Below, in pieces: positions 11,676-25,000 of a stretch of DNA of 64,000 bases (positions are counted from its first letter, which is position 1; the number at the start of each line of letters is the position of its first letter). Origin of the DNA: Ophiocordyceps camponoti-saundersi (nom. inval.) (taxonomy: Eukaryota > Ascomycota > Sordariomycetes > Hypocreales > Ophiocordycipitaceae); the NCBI GenBank assembly GCA_003339415.1, contig PDHQ01000040.1:7696-71695 (forward strand). The letters run 5' to 3'. The notes beneath the pieces were generated by a model that ran no database searches, had not been told where the DNA came from, and saw nothing but the letters and a program-made list of their open reading frames with translations. The translations under genes were made by a program, and so were the position numbers.

Positions 11676-13201
11676 GCCGACGATGCGTGGTTTTTGAGGA
11701 GAACCGGTGGGAATTCAACCATGGCGGCAAAAGATTGCCTTCATCGAGCGCGTCATGTCACGGCCGCAAAAGATGATACTAGTATGTAGGAAGGCTGTCT
11801 TACGTCACGTGTCCATTGTACGAATACGATCGATATGTACGAATACGATAGCAGGTAGGAGCACGTGCAAGTCTCCAAGTTGGCAGTAACATGGGCATCC
11901 AATTACATACATTCGGTATGGATTGCAGTCTCAACCATGTTGGAGCAAAAGATCACTGATGATGACCTGTATGTACATATCCGTAGGCATATGAGGCATT
12001 GCGAGACGGGTTTCACCCTGTAAGTGACAGGCCGGAAAATAGGAGGCCACGTCGCAGCCACTTCTGGGATCATTAGGGAATGGCGGGGCATGAAGAGTCC
12101 GAGGTGCATTAGGCATTAGGCGCCAACGCCGCTGCCCAGCAACCAGAGTCAACAAGATAGCTCGGCATATGAAGGCGCAAAGAGAGTCCAAAAAGAGTCC
12201 AAAGAGTGGCCGTCTATCTCTCAGAACAGGGCTGGCCCGGTCGTCTCCCACGTCATCTGTCATCCGACACGTTCAACGACTCGACAGTGACCGGCTGGGC
12301 CGGGAGTTTCTAGACGACGCTAGAAAAGCTGGCGCGTTTCTCCGGCAATGGGCGACGCATTCGCGCCGTAAACACTAAACTCTAAAAGCCGTCAGCGGTA
12401 CCGGAGCAGGGCAAAATGGTGCTGTAAATGTGATGAAGGGATGAATCAAAGACTTTCCTAGCTAGACACCTGTCCAGACACCTGCCTAGGCACCTACCTG
12501 TCCGCAGTAACTCATTCCTTTGTCGATACCCTTCTCTTTTCTCGCAAGGTCAGGCCTGTAATTCGCCTCCCGTCCGTCGCCTCCCAGCCGAGCCCAAGCT
12601 CGAAGCAGGCAAGTTACTAAGGCACCAATTAGCCCGTTGGTGGGACCTCCACTGGCTCCTCCACTGGAACCTCCACTGCAAATCGCGGCCTCGTCCACTG
12701 TTACCCCCGCTGCAGCACCGCCACGGGCCACTGCGCAAACCACCTAAACCACGCCTTGTTGATTGACGGCTGGCTCTGTCCGACAGACATCCCATCCCAT
12801 CTCCAGACGCCCCCATCTACGAAGCCAACGAACGTCGACGCACCCCTCCCTAAACGCGCCGCCCGCTTCGCTCTTCGGGACCTGCATTCAGGACCTGCAC
12901 CGCCCGGGAAAAAAAAAACCCTGCATCTAGAGGCTTGCGCGCCCGCGAATCCCAGTTTCTCACCCAGTCGCGACTCCTCCCGCTTCGCTCCCCATCCGTC
13001 GAGTAAGTCCCGTTATGCGCTTCCCGTGAGCTGGCGTTGGCTTGTCCGACGCCTCTCGTCCCCTTCTCCCGCGCCATGAATGAGCCGCATCGTCTTCAAA
13101 AGCTAATGAGAAGAGTACGCAGACTCGCTAGCTTCGCCAGTGGCCGCCGAAGCAGAGACTCGAGTGCAACAAGGAGCGACTTCAACAGCTCCGAAGCCAC
13201 C
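11676..13201. other. Divergent intergenic region, TFIP11-type and TOG genes
   Basis: These 1.5 kb lie between the 5' ends of the minus-strand G-patch gene and the plus-strand TOG-domain gene and must hold both promoters. No recognisable gene: reading frames in 12486-13600 on the minus strand look like composition artefacts. Short imperfect repeats of CTCCACTGG occur near 12648-12680. The TOG start sits in a GCCACCATGG context, a near-perfect eukaryotic initiation context. Confidence 0.6.
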
Positions 13202-16015
13202 ATGGCGGACGCTGAAGAAGACTTCAGCTCACTGCCGCTGCCTGATCGCTTTACCCACAAAGTACCAACGCCCTCCTCGATGCCCCTGATGACGTGCGCT
13301 GACTTGCCATGTACATAGCTTTGGAAAGTAAGAAAGGAGGCATACGAGGCCGCGGCTAAGGAGTTCGCACGCTCGCCCGACGAGTCAGACTCATTCTTCC
13401 GTCCTTTTCTCAACGACCCAGGTCTGTGGAAATCGGCTGTGACAGACTCCAATGTCGCGGCGCAACAAGAAGGCGTCACCGCCCTGTGCGCCTTTCTCAA
13501 GTTCGGCGGACGTGATGCGGCTCTGCGCACGCGCAACTTGACGATAAGTCCCATCGTGGAAAAGTGCCTGTCCTCCACGAGGGCGGCCACCAAGCAAAAT
13601 GCGCTCGAAGCCCTTCTTCTCTACATCGAACTCGACACGGCTGCCCCCGTCATTGAGGACGTACTGCCCGGCCTGTCTAACAAGGTGCCCAAGAACGTCG
13701 CCGCTACTTTGAATGCTTTGACGGCCATATTCCACAACTATGGCTGCAAACTGGTCGATCCCAAGCCGGTTCTCAAGGTCCTACCAAAAGTTTTTGGTGC
13801 CGCCGACAAGAACATCCGCGCTGAGGCCACCAACCTTACCGTCGAATTATACCGATGGCTACGTGAGGCTATGAAGCCCATGTTCTGGGGCGAGCTTAAG
13901 CCCACACAACAGTCCGACCTCGAAGCTCAGTTCGAAAAGGTCAAGGCCGAAGCGCCGCCGAAGCAGGAAAGACTGCTGCGATCTCAGCAAGCCGCTGCCG
14001 AGGCCGCCCCCGCCGCCGGCGATGATGGTGAGGCGTCCGACGACGAGCCAGACGACGCCGGTGCCGTCGATGCTTTCTCTCTTGCAGAGCCCGAGGACAT
14101 CACCAAGAAAATACCTCCCAACTTCACTGACATGCTGGCATCCTCTAAGTGGAAAGACCGCAAAGAGGCCGTCGATGCTCTGGGACAGGCCCTCAACGCC
14201 CCTCGCATCAAGGACGGCGACTTTCACGAGGTAAACCGAGGCTTGGCAAAGTGTATGAAAGATGCCAACCTCGCCGTCACCATTCAAGCCGCCCAGTGCA
14301 TTGAGCTGCTTGCCAAGGGCTTGCGTCAAGCTTTCGCCAAGTATCGCACCATTGTCATGCAGCCCATGATGGACCGGCTCAAGGAAAAGAAGGCATCTCT
14401 CGCTGATGCCCTGGGTGCCGCTCTCGACGCCGTCTTCATGGCTACGAGCCTGACTGACTGTTTCGAGGACATCATCGCCTACCTCGGCAATAAAAACCCT
14501 CAGGTCAAGGAGGGGACCATGAAGTTTCTCATCCGCTGCCTTCGGACGACTCGCGACGTCCCCAGTAAACCCGAAATCGCATCCATCTGCGAGTCTGGGA
14601 AGAAGTTGCTCTCGGAGTCGAGCCCTGCCCTACGAGACGGCGGCGCCGAGATCCTTGGCACCGTCATGAAGATCATCGGCGAGCGAGCCATGACGCCCAA
14701 CTTGGAGGGCCTCGACGACATACGAAAGAACAAGGTCAAGGAGTTCTTCGAGACGGCAGAGGTCAAGGCCAAAGATAAGCCGAAGCCCGCGCCGGCGGTA
14801 AGAGCACCGCCGGCCGCCGCGAAGAAGATCGTAGGAGGTGGCAAGAAACCGACCGTGAGAAAGCCGGCGACGGTCGCTCCGACTGTCGAGTCGAGTCCTC
14901 TCGCTCCACAACCGTCGTCTCGCCTCGCTCCTGCGGGGAGCAAGCTGGGGCTACCCAAGTCCACCTCTGGGCTCGGCAGCCTCAAGGCACCACAGAAGAG
15001 GACTCTCGGCGTCCCGGGAACGGCTTCTCCCCGCCGGAGCATGGCCGGCGGCCCGGTGATGCCTGTGATGCCCGCCGAGGACGAGCCCGCAGCACCTCCA
15101 GCGCAGCCACGTCTTGGGCTCCCCAAGAGTCTGACATGTCGATCGCTGGCCAAGCCTAACACGGCCATCGCTCAGCCACGGCTAGATTCTCCCTCTCCGC
15201 CCAGCGGGATTACCGCCGTGGAGCGGGCCGAGTTGGAAGAATTGCGGGCTGCCAACGATCGGTTCGCCCGTCAGCTGGACGATATGCGCCAGGAGCGGAG
15301 TAAGTTCATGTCGGAGATCCAAGAGCTCAAGAATCAGAACGCCGGCTTGATCGAGGACCATACGCGAGACGTGTTGAGCATCAAGGCCAAAGAGACCCAA
15401 CTCGTCCGGGCCCGCAGCGACGCCGAGGCGACGGAGCAGACCAACGAGAGACTCAGGCGGGAGCTGGAGCGCTTGAAGAGAGCGCTGAGCCGCGCCGAGG
15501 GACTCGGTGCGTCGTCGGGCATGGCCAGTCCAGGTGAGTTGCCCTCCGATGGTCCGTCCTGCAGCGACGCGACTGACCAAAGGCTCCCAGTCGTCATGTC
15601 TCCCTCGCACGACGACGTGGGCATATACCGTGACGCCGGGTCCGCGTCGGCCAATCGCAACCGCGTCAGCTTCGCCAGCAGCCTCTCCGAAGAAAAGGAG
15701 AACGGGGAGGTGTTTTATCCGCGAAGAAAGCTGAGCCCGGAACTCCGATACGCGGGGAGCGTCGGCTCATCCGGAAGAGGCTCTCCCGCCAGGGGCTTCC
15801 GGACCGCTGCCTTTTCGCAGGACGACGGCGTCGACTCGGGCTCCGCGGGGGCTAGAGAGCGGCCCGCTTCGTCGCTACCGAATTCGGCCAGCGGCGGCGT
15901 GGAAAGCTGGAAGAGAGCTGCCGAGGTGACGAGCCAGCTCAAAGCTCGGATCGAGCAGATGAAGGTGGGCAGTCTTTCCGACGATGAGGACAGTGAGTAT
16001 ACGCGGACTCACTGA
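13202..16015 (+). CDS. TOG-domain microtubule polymerase, XMAP215/Stu2/Alp14 family
   Basis: Plus-end microtubule polymerase and spindle/kinetochore factor. Exon 1 (13202-13261) encodes MADAEEDFSSLPLPDRFTHK. A 57-bp intron (13262-13318) ends in CATAG, and exon 2 resumes with LWKVRKEAYEAAAKEF, the start of TOG1. TOG1 spans about residues 10-240 and TOG2 about 285-510. A basic Ser/Pro/Ala-rich linker follows, then a coiled coil at about 655-750 for dimerisation and a Ser-rich tail. Two TOGs plus a coiled coil is the fungal Stu2-type layout. A likely second intron at 15534-15590 (GTGAGT, ACTGAC branch, CCCAG) is 57 bp, a multiple of three. The product is 899 residues if spliced, 918 if not. A possible 41-bp terminal intron (15993-16033) would replace the last residues and move the stop to 16113. 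Confidence 0.92.
15534..15590 (+). other. Probable symmetric 57-bp intron in the TOG gene
   Basis: The GTGAGT donor, GACTGACC branch-like sequence and CTCCCAG acceptor fit fungal introns. The segment has no stop and is 57 bp, so retention inserts 19 residues without a frameshift. Spliced product reads MASP-VVMSPSHDD. Confidence 0.7.
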
Positions 16016-16672
16016 CAATGCCACCCCCAACAGGCAAAGCAAGGTTTTGCTCGACCGTGAAGTCATCGATTCAGCTGCAGTGTAAGGGGATCGTTCACCA
16101 GGTTTCACGTTGAATCTTGTCGACGGTGAGGAGGCGACGCTCCCGTTGCGACAGAGCTATCAAGATATCAGTGTATTTTTTTTTTCTTCTTCCTCTCCTT
16201 CTCCTTTACATTTCCTCTTTCTTCGTCACTGGCGTTGGGAGACATACCCTCAATTAAGTACTTGCGTGCGGTCCCAGAGCGGAAGAGTTTTGCCTTTCCT
16301 ACGGGGACAAGGGGGGGGGGGGGGGAAAGGGAAAAAAAGGGGAAACGTGCGACAGATTAAGGGGCGACTTGGTAGGCGACACGTCCAAGGCTCACGATGT
16401 ACGCAAGATGATGACGGTCATCGTCACGGATCGAGCTGGTATGTACGAGACGACGAGGTTTCAATGCTATGGTGGCGACGATGCGGTCGCGCTTCGCTCG
16501 CCCGGTAATAAGGGTGTGGTGGATTGACGATACTATAAGGCTATAAGTCTGCTTGAAGATTCTGTCTCCTGTGCCGGCTATCTGCTCTTCCGGACTTGCC
16601 GTCATTATATATGCCCTGATCAGATTCGCCGCCCTTGTCGTCGTGCTCCTTGATGGCGTCTTCGATGGAGGC
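16016..16672. other. Convergent 3' region between TOG and DUF3429 genes
   Basis: It holds the 3' ends of two convergent genes. T-rich (16174-16195) and G-rich (16313-16325) homopolymers are present. An open stretch in frame with the minus-strand DUF3429 gene continues past its TAA down to 16541. Confidence 0.6.
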
Positions 16673-18008
16673 TTATTTGGAGTCTTTGTCGTCGCCGCCG
16701 TCCTTCTTGTCGTCGCCATCTTTCTCGCCGTCTTTCTCATCGCCATCTTTCTCGTCATCTTTCTCGTCGCCATCATTACCCTCCTCCTCCTCCTTGCCGG
16801 TCTCTTTATCGTCCGCTTCGTTACCCTTCGCATCAGACTGGTTCTGTGATCCCTTTCCCTTCTTCTTGCCGGCCTTGCGGTCGGCTTCTTCCTTTTCCTT
16901 CTTCTTTCTCGCCTTCTCCTTCTCCTCCTTCTTTATTTTGGCCTTCTCTTCTTCCTCCAGAGTAGCCCAGTCAGTCTCGCGATCGGCGATTCCCGGATTG
17001 TGCATGCTGGAGTTCAAAGCTGCGGAGCCGAGCCGGCTTTTAACAGTGATGTTGGCCCTTCCTACTAAGGAGATGAGGATGGCAAAGCCGACGATGGCAG
17101 TGAGTAAGAAGCGATACGTGTTATACCAGGGAGGAGCCCAGCCTCGGGCCGTCGCCCGCGAGTCGATAAAATACATGGCGACAAAGGCCATGAATTGAGC
17201 TGTGAGCGCGTGCTCGACGGGCATGAGGACGGTAGGCCAAGCCACGACTGAAGCGGCGACGCCGACGCCGTATCGCCAGCGAGTGCGTGCGACCGAGGGC
17301 TCCTTCTCGGCATACTCTAGGCCCTGGACACAGCAGACATTAGCAAGGCCCATGTTTTGAGACGGGAAATCGTACCCAATGAATGGCTCCCAGAAAGGAT
17401 ATTATAACAGCGCCGTAGCCAAGCTGCAACGGCTCGATTAAGTCAAGGAGATATCGGGCAGTATCGTGGTCGATGAAAATGGGATCAAATATGGAATTGC
17501 CCGTCGGCTGCTCTCTATTAAGATCCCACGACAAGAGAAGTGTCGAGAGAGATGTAGCGACGTAAGGCAGCGTGCCGGTGAGGCCGAGTATACGGGATTC
17601 TTTCGGGACAACGGACAGACGGAACGTGTCACGGAAGACGTTCTGTAAGCTGGTCGGTCAGTTACGCAGGCAGACGGGGTAGGCCTCTCTCTCTATCTCT
17701 ATGAATCTCACAATATCATGCTTCAGGTCCCGCCCAAGGTTGGGATCTTGCTCCGCGGTCTTAGGAGGAGAACCCTCGAGCACCGGCCGCACCGTGCTCT
17801 GTGTCGAGACTTCTTCGGGATTTTTCGCCGGCTGGTCGCGCAACGTCTCCGGCGGAGTAGGTCTGGAGCTGCTGCTGGTGAAGCGGAACAGAGGTCTTGC
17901 CCGCAAAGGCTCAGTTCGAAAGGGAGTAGACGCTCTTGGTTGGTGTAAAGGACGCGATGGGACGAGACGGGGGAGAAGAGGCCATGACGGGCGTAAGCGT
18001 GGCAGCAT
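16673..18008 (-). CDS. DUF3429 (TMEM69-like) mitochondrial membrane protein
   Basis: Member of the DUF3429 family, to which human TMEM69 and fungal 'mitochondrial inner membrane protein 1' belong; the biochemical role is not established. Three exons in phase 0: 18008-17712, 17642-17376, 17323-16673 (introns of 69 and 52 bp; donors GTGAGA and GTACGA). The product is 404 residues. The Arg/Ser/Pro-rich, acid-poor N-terminus (MLPRLRPSWPLLPRL...) looks like a mitochondrial presequence. The family core reads LGYGAVIISFLGAIHW (end of exon 2) joined to GLEYA, followed by hydrophobic segments including VGVAASVVAWPTVLM, FMAFVAMYFID and FLLTAIVGFAILISLVG. The C-terminal ~110 residues are an extreme Lys/Glu/Asp tail. 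The TAA at 16675-16673 is followed in frame by 43 open codons to a TAG at 16541, so the tail may once have been longer. Confidence 0.87.
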
Positions 18009-19060
18009 GGCAGGCTCACGGTACTACCACTCAGCGTAGACGAGTGACTTTTGAGAGGTGCAGATGTAGATATAAGAGGAGGATGAGTATGGAGAGGGAG
18101 AAGAAGTGGTGAAGCGGGGGGCCGAGGACGGCGAAGAGGAGGAAGAGGAAGTGGACGGAAGAATCGATAGTGAGGGATACGGAGGCTGTGAGTGAACCAG
18201 GGATGGAGGAAGACATTTAGTGGGAGGTTGCATCAGCAGCCAAAGAAGTCATAGACTATGGCATCATGAAGCGTCGAGACATGGCTCACCAGCCAATCAA
18301 CTACCTAAGTCGGCGTCCCGGAGCTCGACAGCGGGATTTAGTTAGGTAGGTAGTTGCGATGCTGGGAGTGACGTCATGAGGCTGTTGCGACGGAAGCTGT
18401 CGTCGGTCGTCACTGACTGCGGTGTGTGCAGCGCATCGCTTCAGTACTGTCTGTTCAGCACTGTTATACGCGCTGGACGATGCCGTGAAAAAACAACAAC
18501 AATTCCCCTGAATCTAAGCATAAAAAAGACAAGCTGTACCCTTTTCACTGTAAATTGCATTCACGCATACATGTAAACAGAGGAGCGCTGTAGATGCCGC
18601 GTCACGCCCCGTCGCATATGTACTCGGTGGTGCATAGTAAGTGCGCCCACTGTATGTACGACCTGGAGTGCAGGTAGAGCGCAGACGCTAGCGCACTCGC
18701 TGTACATTTCAGCCCATCAATCATCCCCCTCCCAAAACCTGCTTGCCGTACGCTTCGGGCACAGAAGCCCATCTTCGGGTTTTCGACCTTTGAATTTCTC
18801 CGTCTCTCGTCATTGTTGGGCTTCTCATCGGCTTCTTCCTTCTCTCCTCTTCTTTTCTTATCATCGCCGCTGTGTCCCTCCGTTCGTCTCATTCACCTTG
18901 CGATTCGACCTCCTTCGACAGCGCGCAGACCTCGGCTTCCTTCACACCGCATTCCCGCCTCGTCGGCCAGCTGTTCGCCAATGCCGCGCATCTGAAGCCC
19001 TAGAAGCCGAAACACCGATTCCCTTTTCCCGGCCCGGGTCACGGCACCGCCGCCTTCGCC
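18009..19060. other. Divergent promoter region, DUF3429 and Vps13 genes
   Basis: About 1 kb between two divergently transcribed genes. It contains a TGACGTCA palindrome at 18369-18376, CTACC/GGTAG runs near 18300-18355, and CT-rich leader sequence before Vps13. No gene seen. Confidence 0.6.
18369..18376. promoter_or_regulatory. Perfect CRE-type palindrome TGACGTCA
   Basis: An exact 8-bp CRE/ATF-type bZIP site. It lies 361 bp upstream of the DUF3429 start and 685 bp upstream of the Vps13 start, in the shared promoter. The match is exact; function is inferred only from consensus, and chance occurrence is possible. Confidence 0.4.
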
Positions 19061-22000
19061 ATGTTGGAAGGGCTCGCGGCCGGTCTGCTCAACCGCTTCC
19101 TGGGCATGTACGTCCAGAACTTCGATCCCACACAGCTCAAGGTTGGGATCTGGTCTGGCGATGTCAAGCTTCGCAACCTTGAGCTCAGGCGCGAGGCTCT
19201 CGATCAGCTCAAGCTGCCCATCAACGTCGTCGAGGGCCATCTCGGCGAGCTGACCCTCGTCATTCCCTGGTCCAACCTGCGAGGCGCCCCGGTCAAGGTC
19301 TTTGTTGAGGACGTCTTTCTGCTCGCCAGCCCAAAGGAAGAGGCCGAATATGACCCGCAAGAAGAGGAGCAGCGGAGCCAGCGGCTCAAGATGGAGAAGC
19401 TCGACAGCGCTGAGCTCCTCAAGGAGCGAAATCGGGAGGGCATGAGTCCCGAGGAGCAGCAAAAGAACCAGAGCTTCACCCAGAGTCTCGTCACAAAGAT
19501 TGTCGACAACCTACAAATCACCGTCAAGAACATACACATCCGATACGAAGACTCCATTTCCGCACCCGGCCATCCCTTCGCCCTCGGCCTGACCCTCGAG
19601 GAGTTCTCTGCCGTCAGCACCGACGGCGAGTGGACACCGACATTTATACAGGAATCCACCGCCGTCACCCACAAGGTGGCCACGCTCGGAGCCCTGGCCG
19701 TGTACTGGAACACCGACACCGAACTTATGGGCAGCGGACGCGAGGCTGCGTTGCCGCCAGAGAAGGCCATGCCCCATCAGGACATGCTCACCAAATTCCG
19801 CTCTCTCATCAATGCGACCGCCACCTCGGATCATCAGTTCATCTTGAAACCCGTCAGCGGTCAGGCCAAGATTGAGCTCGACAAGTCGGGCGACGTCATC
19901 GCCCCAAAGTTCAAGGTTAACTTGCTGTTCGAGGAAATCGGCCTCGTGCTCGACGATCACCAATACCGCGATGCGCTGATGATGGCTGATCTGTTTCACT
20001 ACTTCATCCGCCACCAAGAGTACAGGGCGCTCAAACCCAAGGGTGTCCGGCCAAACCAGGATCCCAGGGCTTGGTTTCGCTTCGCTGGTAATGCCATACT
20101 CGGCAAGATCCACGAGCGGAACCGCAAATGGTCCTGGGACTTCTTCAGGGAGCGGCGCGATGATCGCACCCGATACGTCAGGCTCTTCAAGAAAAAGAAA
20201 GAGCAGCAGCAACTATCGCCAGACGAAGAAGAGGCTCTCGTAGGACTCGAGTGGAAGCTAGACTATGAAGACTTACGCTTTTGGCGTTCCTTGGCCCGAA
20301 ATCAGCTCAAGAAGGAGAATGCCGAGGCGCTGAAACGACAAACCCAACAGCCTGAGCAGCAGGGTTGGATGTCGTGGATCTGGGGCTCGAAACCGCAAGG
20401 GAAAATCGAGAAGAATGAAGAAAACACTCAGATGACCGAGGAGCAGCGCAAGGAGCTGTACGACATGATCGATTGGGACGAGAAGACGGCCCTGGCGGAG
20501 GCCGTCGATGTCCCGCGCGAGGCCGTCAAGCTGTGCATCGAGGCTTCTCTTGGCACCGGGAGCTTCACCCTTCGACAGAGCACTCACGGAAAGGCACGAG
20601 ACCTCTTGGGCTTATACTTTGACGTCTTCAAGGCCAAGGCTTTGCAGCGCAAGGATTCCTTACTCGCCAACATCAGCCTAGGAGGCCTTCGGGTCGAGGA
20701 CGGCACGACTCCAGACAGTCTCTACCCCGAGATTGTACGGGTCAAGGACGCCCCCGAGACGGAACAACGAAAAAGGCTGTCCTTGCTGGAGTTGGAGAGA
20801 AGCGATGACGAGCCATTTTTCCAGTTTGAAGTCGAACAAAACCCTATCGAGCGAGAAGGCGACATCGCAGTCATCGGCAAGCTGAAGCCCCTCGAGGTGG
20901 TCTGGAATCCCAACTTCGTCGTCGGAATCGTCGACTTCTTTAAGCCGCCGGAGAGGCATATGGAATCCATCACCGCGTTGATGGAGAGCGCCAGCGCAAC
21001 CGTCGAAGGCATCAGAGAGCAGACGCGCGCTGGGCTGGAATTTGCCCTCGAGGAGCACAAGACGATCAATGCTGAATTAGATCTGCAGGCGCCGCTTATT
21101 ATCGTTCCCGTGAGCATAACCACCAGGGAGTCTACATGCGTCATCGTCGATGCTGGTCATATTCACGTCAACAGCCAATTGGTAGACCATGAGACCATGA
21201 AAGAGATCCAGGCCAAGCAGCGACAAACGTACAGCGACGAGGATTTTAAGCGACTCGAGTCGGTCATGTACGATAAATTCATCGTCAAACTCACCTCCAC
21301 CCAGGTCCTCATCGGGCCCTCCATCAAGAGAACCAAAGCGCAGCTGACGGAGAGGAGCGCTGGATCTCAGCTGCATGTGGTGGAGAAGATCAACGTCGAC
21401 TTCGTCGTCGAGACGTCGATTCTGCCCAAAGCTCCCAACCTTACCAAGTTCAGAGTGTCTGGCCACCTGCCCATGCTTCATGTCTCGGTATCAGATTCCA
21501 AGTACAAGAATCTGATGAAAATCATCGACGTGGCCATCCCAAAGCTTGGAGACGGCGAACCGCCGGAGGCGCCCAAGCTTGCCGAGGGCGAGCATAAGCC
21601 GACGCCTCAGGAGGAGAAGGCGAAACAACTCCCTCGACCCCGGCCTGCTAGCAGCAGCTCGAGCAAGTCTCGGCCGAGGTCGCAGTGGGACCGTCGGCAG
21701 TCAGCGGGCTTCCCCTTTCTTCAGCCGTCAAGCGCCGTTGTGCTTGACGACATGGACGACGATCAGGATGACTTTGAGGACGCCTCGGACGGTGTCGATG
21801 GGCAGCAGCTCAAGATACAGCAGCGAAACTTTGAGTTCAACTTCAAGGTCGACACTCTAAAGGGCTCGCTCTATCGCAGCGACCCGGATCGCATCAAGGC
21901 CGACGCCCTCTTGGTTGAGCTCGTGGCCGAGCGCTTCAACCTCTCCTTCTACACGAGACTATACGACATGTCGGCCGAGGTGTCGCTCGGCGCCGTGTCC

Positions 22001-25000
22001 GTCGATGACTTTGTCGAAAACCCCCCAGCCGAGTTCAAATCAATTGTCTCGTCGGGTGACAGTGACGATCTGCAGGAAGGACGGAGTCTGGTCCATGTCA
22101 AATATACGGATGTCAAGCGACAATCTCCCGAGTTCATGCCTGTCTACGAGGGAGTAAAAACGAACATCACCGCTTCTGTGTCAACCATCAACCTCGTCGT
22201 GACCAGGAAGACGCTCTTGACGCTCCTTGACTTCATCCTCGTCACCTTTGCAGGGGGTAGTACCAATGACGAAAACCAGGACCAACCGGCCTTGACCGAC
22301 TCAGACGGCGGCAACGAGGTGGCTGTGGAACCGGCGAGAGAAAATGCGGACTCGGGCTCCATCAGGGTCAAGGTTGATCTGAAGGGGATCAGGCTCATCC
22401 TCAACAACGACGGCATCAGGCTGGCAACGCTGTCGCTAACCGAAGCCGACGCTGGCATCTTCCTCCGCGGAAAGACGATGCGGATATCTGCAAAGCTCGG
22501 AGACCTATCCCTCGTTGACGATGTCAACCTTGGCGTGTCGAGAGAGTCCAACCTGCGAAAGCTAGTTACCATTCACGGTGACGACCTTGCCGATTTCCGT
22601 TACGAGACATTCGACCCGGATAACAAGCAGGCGTATCCGGGCCACGACAGCGCCGTTTACCTCCGAGCCGGGTCAGTAAAGGTCAACTTTGTCGAGGAGC
22701 CGTTCCGCAAGATCTTCGACTTTCTCGTCAAGTTTGGCAGGATGCAAGCCCTTTACAACGCCGCAAGACAGGCAGCCGTCACGCGCGCGAACCAGATGCA
22801 GCAGAGTCCTAGCAGATTCAAGTTCGACGTCGTCGTGAAGACGCCCATTGTGGTATTCCCGCGCTTGACAATGTCGAGCTCCCCCAAGCGCGATGTCGTG
22901 ACGGCCTATCTGGGCGAGATCTATGCGCAAAATGAGTTTACGCCGCTGGACGAGGACAAGGATTCTCGCATCGCCATGAAAATATCTACGGGCATCAGAA
23001 AGGTTCGACTGACGTCGGACTTTTACTATGAAAATGACAAGCCGGAGGAGCTTGAGATGATCGACCAGGTCGACCTTGGGCTCAACATCACCTACGCCGA
23101 GCACAAGGCCGGCATCGTGCGTCCGGACACGGAGATCGAGGCCTCTTTGTCAGACATCAAGCTCAGGCTGACACAACATCAGCTCAAGTTCTTGATGGAG
23201 ATTTCTAAGTCGGTCCCTGCCGCGTTCGCCGGCGACGGCGGTGGCGGCGAAGAGGAGGCTGCTCAGCTCGTCGGCGAGGACACGCTTCGGCGCGCTAGAA
23301 CGGCGTCGGCAGACGATGGTGCCGGCGCCGGTGATGACCGCGCCGTTGACCTTGGTCCCGAGCTGAAATCCCTCACGGACACGTGGACGCAGCTCGACTT
23401 GGTCTTTCGCGTCAACACCATCGGCCTCGAACTCATAATGGCTCCGCAGGACAAGCCTGTGGGCGATCTGGCCGCGTCTAGCCTGTCACGCTTCTCGCTC
23501 GACGACACCAAGGTCAAGACTCGAATGATGTCGGACGGTTCGCTCGAGGCGGAGCTGCTCATACGCTCCTTTACGATTTACGACAGCCGGCCCAAGGGGA
23601 CGAACAAGTTCCGACGTATCATGAGCTCATCTAATAAGGAATCGCAGCAGCTCATGGCCAGCGTCACCATGTCGGGTGGAAAAGAACGCAGCATGATTGC
23701 CATGGCCACCATCGACAGCCCTCGCCTCATCTTCGCTCTGGACTATCTCTTTGCTATCCAGACATTCGCCACCGAAGGCCTGACAGTTGACGAGTCCAGC
23801 CCCATGGACGACGTGAGCACCGACGAGTCCCCGGACGGCTCGGAAGACGCTGCTTCCACGCGCGTACCATCTACGAAAGCTACACAACCCGGATCTCAGG
23901 CCGTGTCTCCTCAGCTCAGCGAGTCAGGCTTGAGTGAGGCGCAGAAAGCGGGCGGCGAGGCTTCGATGAGCATAGCTTTGAGAGTCAACCTCGTCGACGC
24001 ACAGGTCATACTTATTGCCAGCCCTTTGCGATCCAACTCCGAGGCCATAGTGCTCGGAATCCGGCAGGTTCTTCTCTCTCAGCAGAACGCGCTCACGTTC
24101 CAGATCTCTGAGATGGGCATGTTCCTGTGTGTGATGGACAAATTCGAGACGTCACGCCTCAGGATCATCGACGACTTTTCCATCCAGTTGAACTTGGACA
24201 GTTCGCAGCCGTCGCTGACAAGCTATCACGTCGACGTGGAGCCGCTCATCATCCGACTCTCTCTAAGAGACATTCTTCTCGTGCTTCAAATCATCACCAA
24301 AGCCGGGGAGCTGTCGGGCAGTGGCAAGGAGTCTACCAAGGAGATGTCGGCGGAACAAAAGGCGAAGCAGCTGAGGGGCGCCGGCAACAAAACGAAAGCC
24401 CCAAGTGCGCGTCCTCAGTCCACCGCGGCAAAGTCGAAAGCAAACCAGACTGTTGCCACTAAGGGGCCTTCGAGCCCGATAGCGAGTCGATCCGTTGCCA
24501 GGCATGAGGAACTTCTTGCGACGCTGCGAGGTATGCGCATCGTACTTATCGGGGACCTACACGAGCTGCCGATCCTCGACATTGGAGTGAAAGAGTTCAC
24601 GGCGACAGCGGCGAATTGGTCGTCAAACTTGAAAGCGGAGGCGGCAATACATACGTACACAAACGTCTACAACTTTTCCAAGTCCAGCTGGGAGCCTCTC
24701 ATTGAGCCATGGCAGGTCGGTTTGGGCGTAGCAAGAGAGCCAAAGACGGGCATGCTGTCGGTGGATGTGACCTCGAAGAAGACTCTCGATGTAACCATCA
24801 CAACAGCTACGATTGCATTGGCTTCCTCGGCCCTCAACTTCCTGACGACGCAGGAAAACGTCTTGGACAACCCGCGTTGGAGTGACGCCCCGTATCGCAT
24901 CAAGAACTACACGGGCTTCGTTCTTGTGATGTACTCGAGGAGCTCCAGCAGCGAAGATCCCGTCGACCTACGACTCGAAGATGGGGAGGAGGCCCCGTGG

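Noticed and set aside
12486..13593. Minus-strand genes between the G-patch and TOG genes
   Set aside because: No start context, no recognisable domain, and overlap with the TOG exons.
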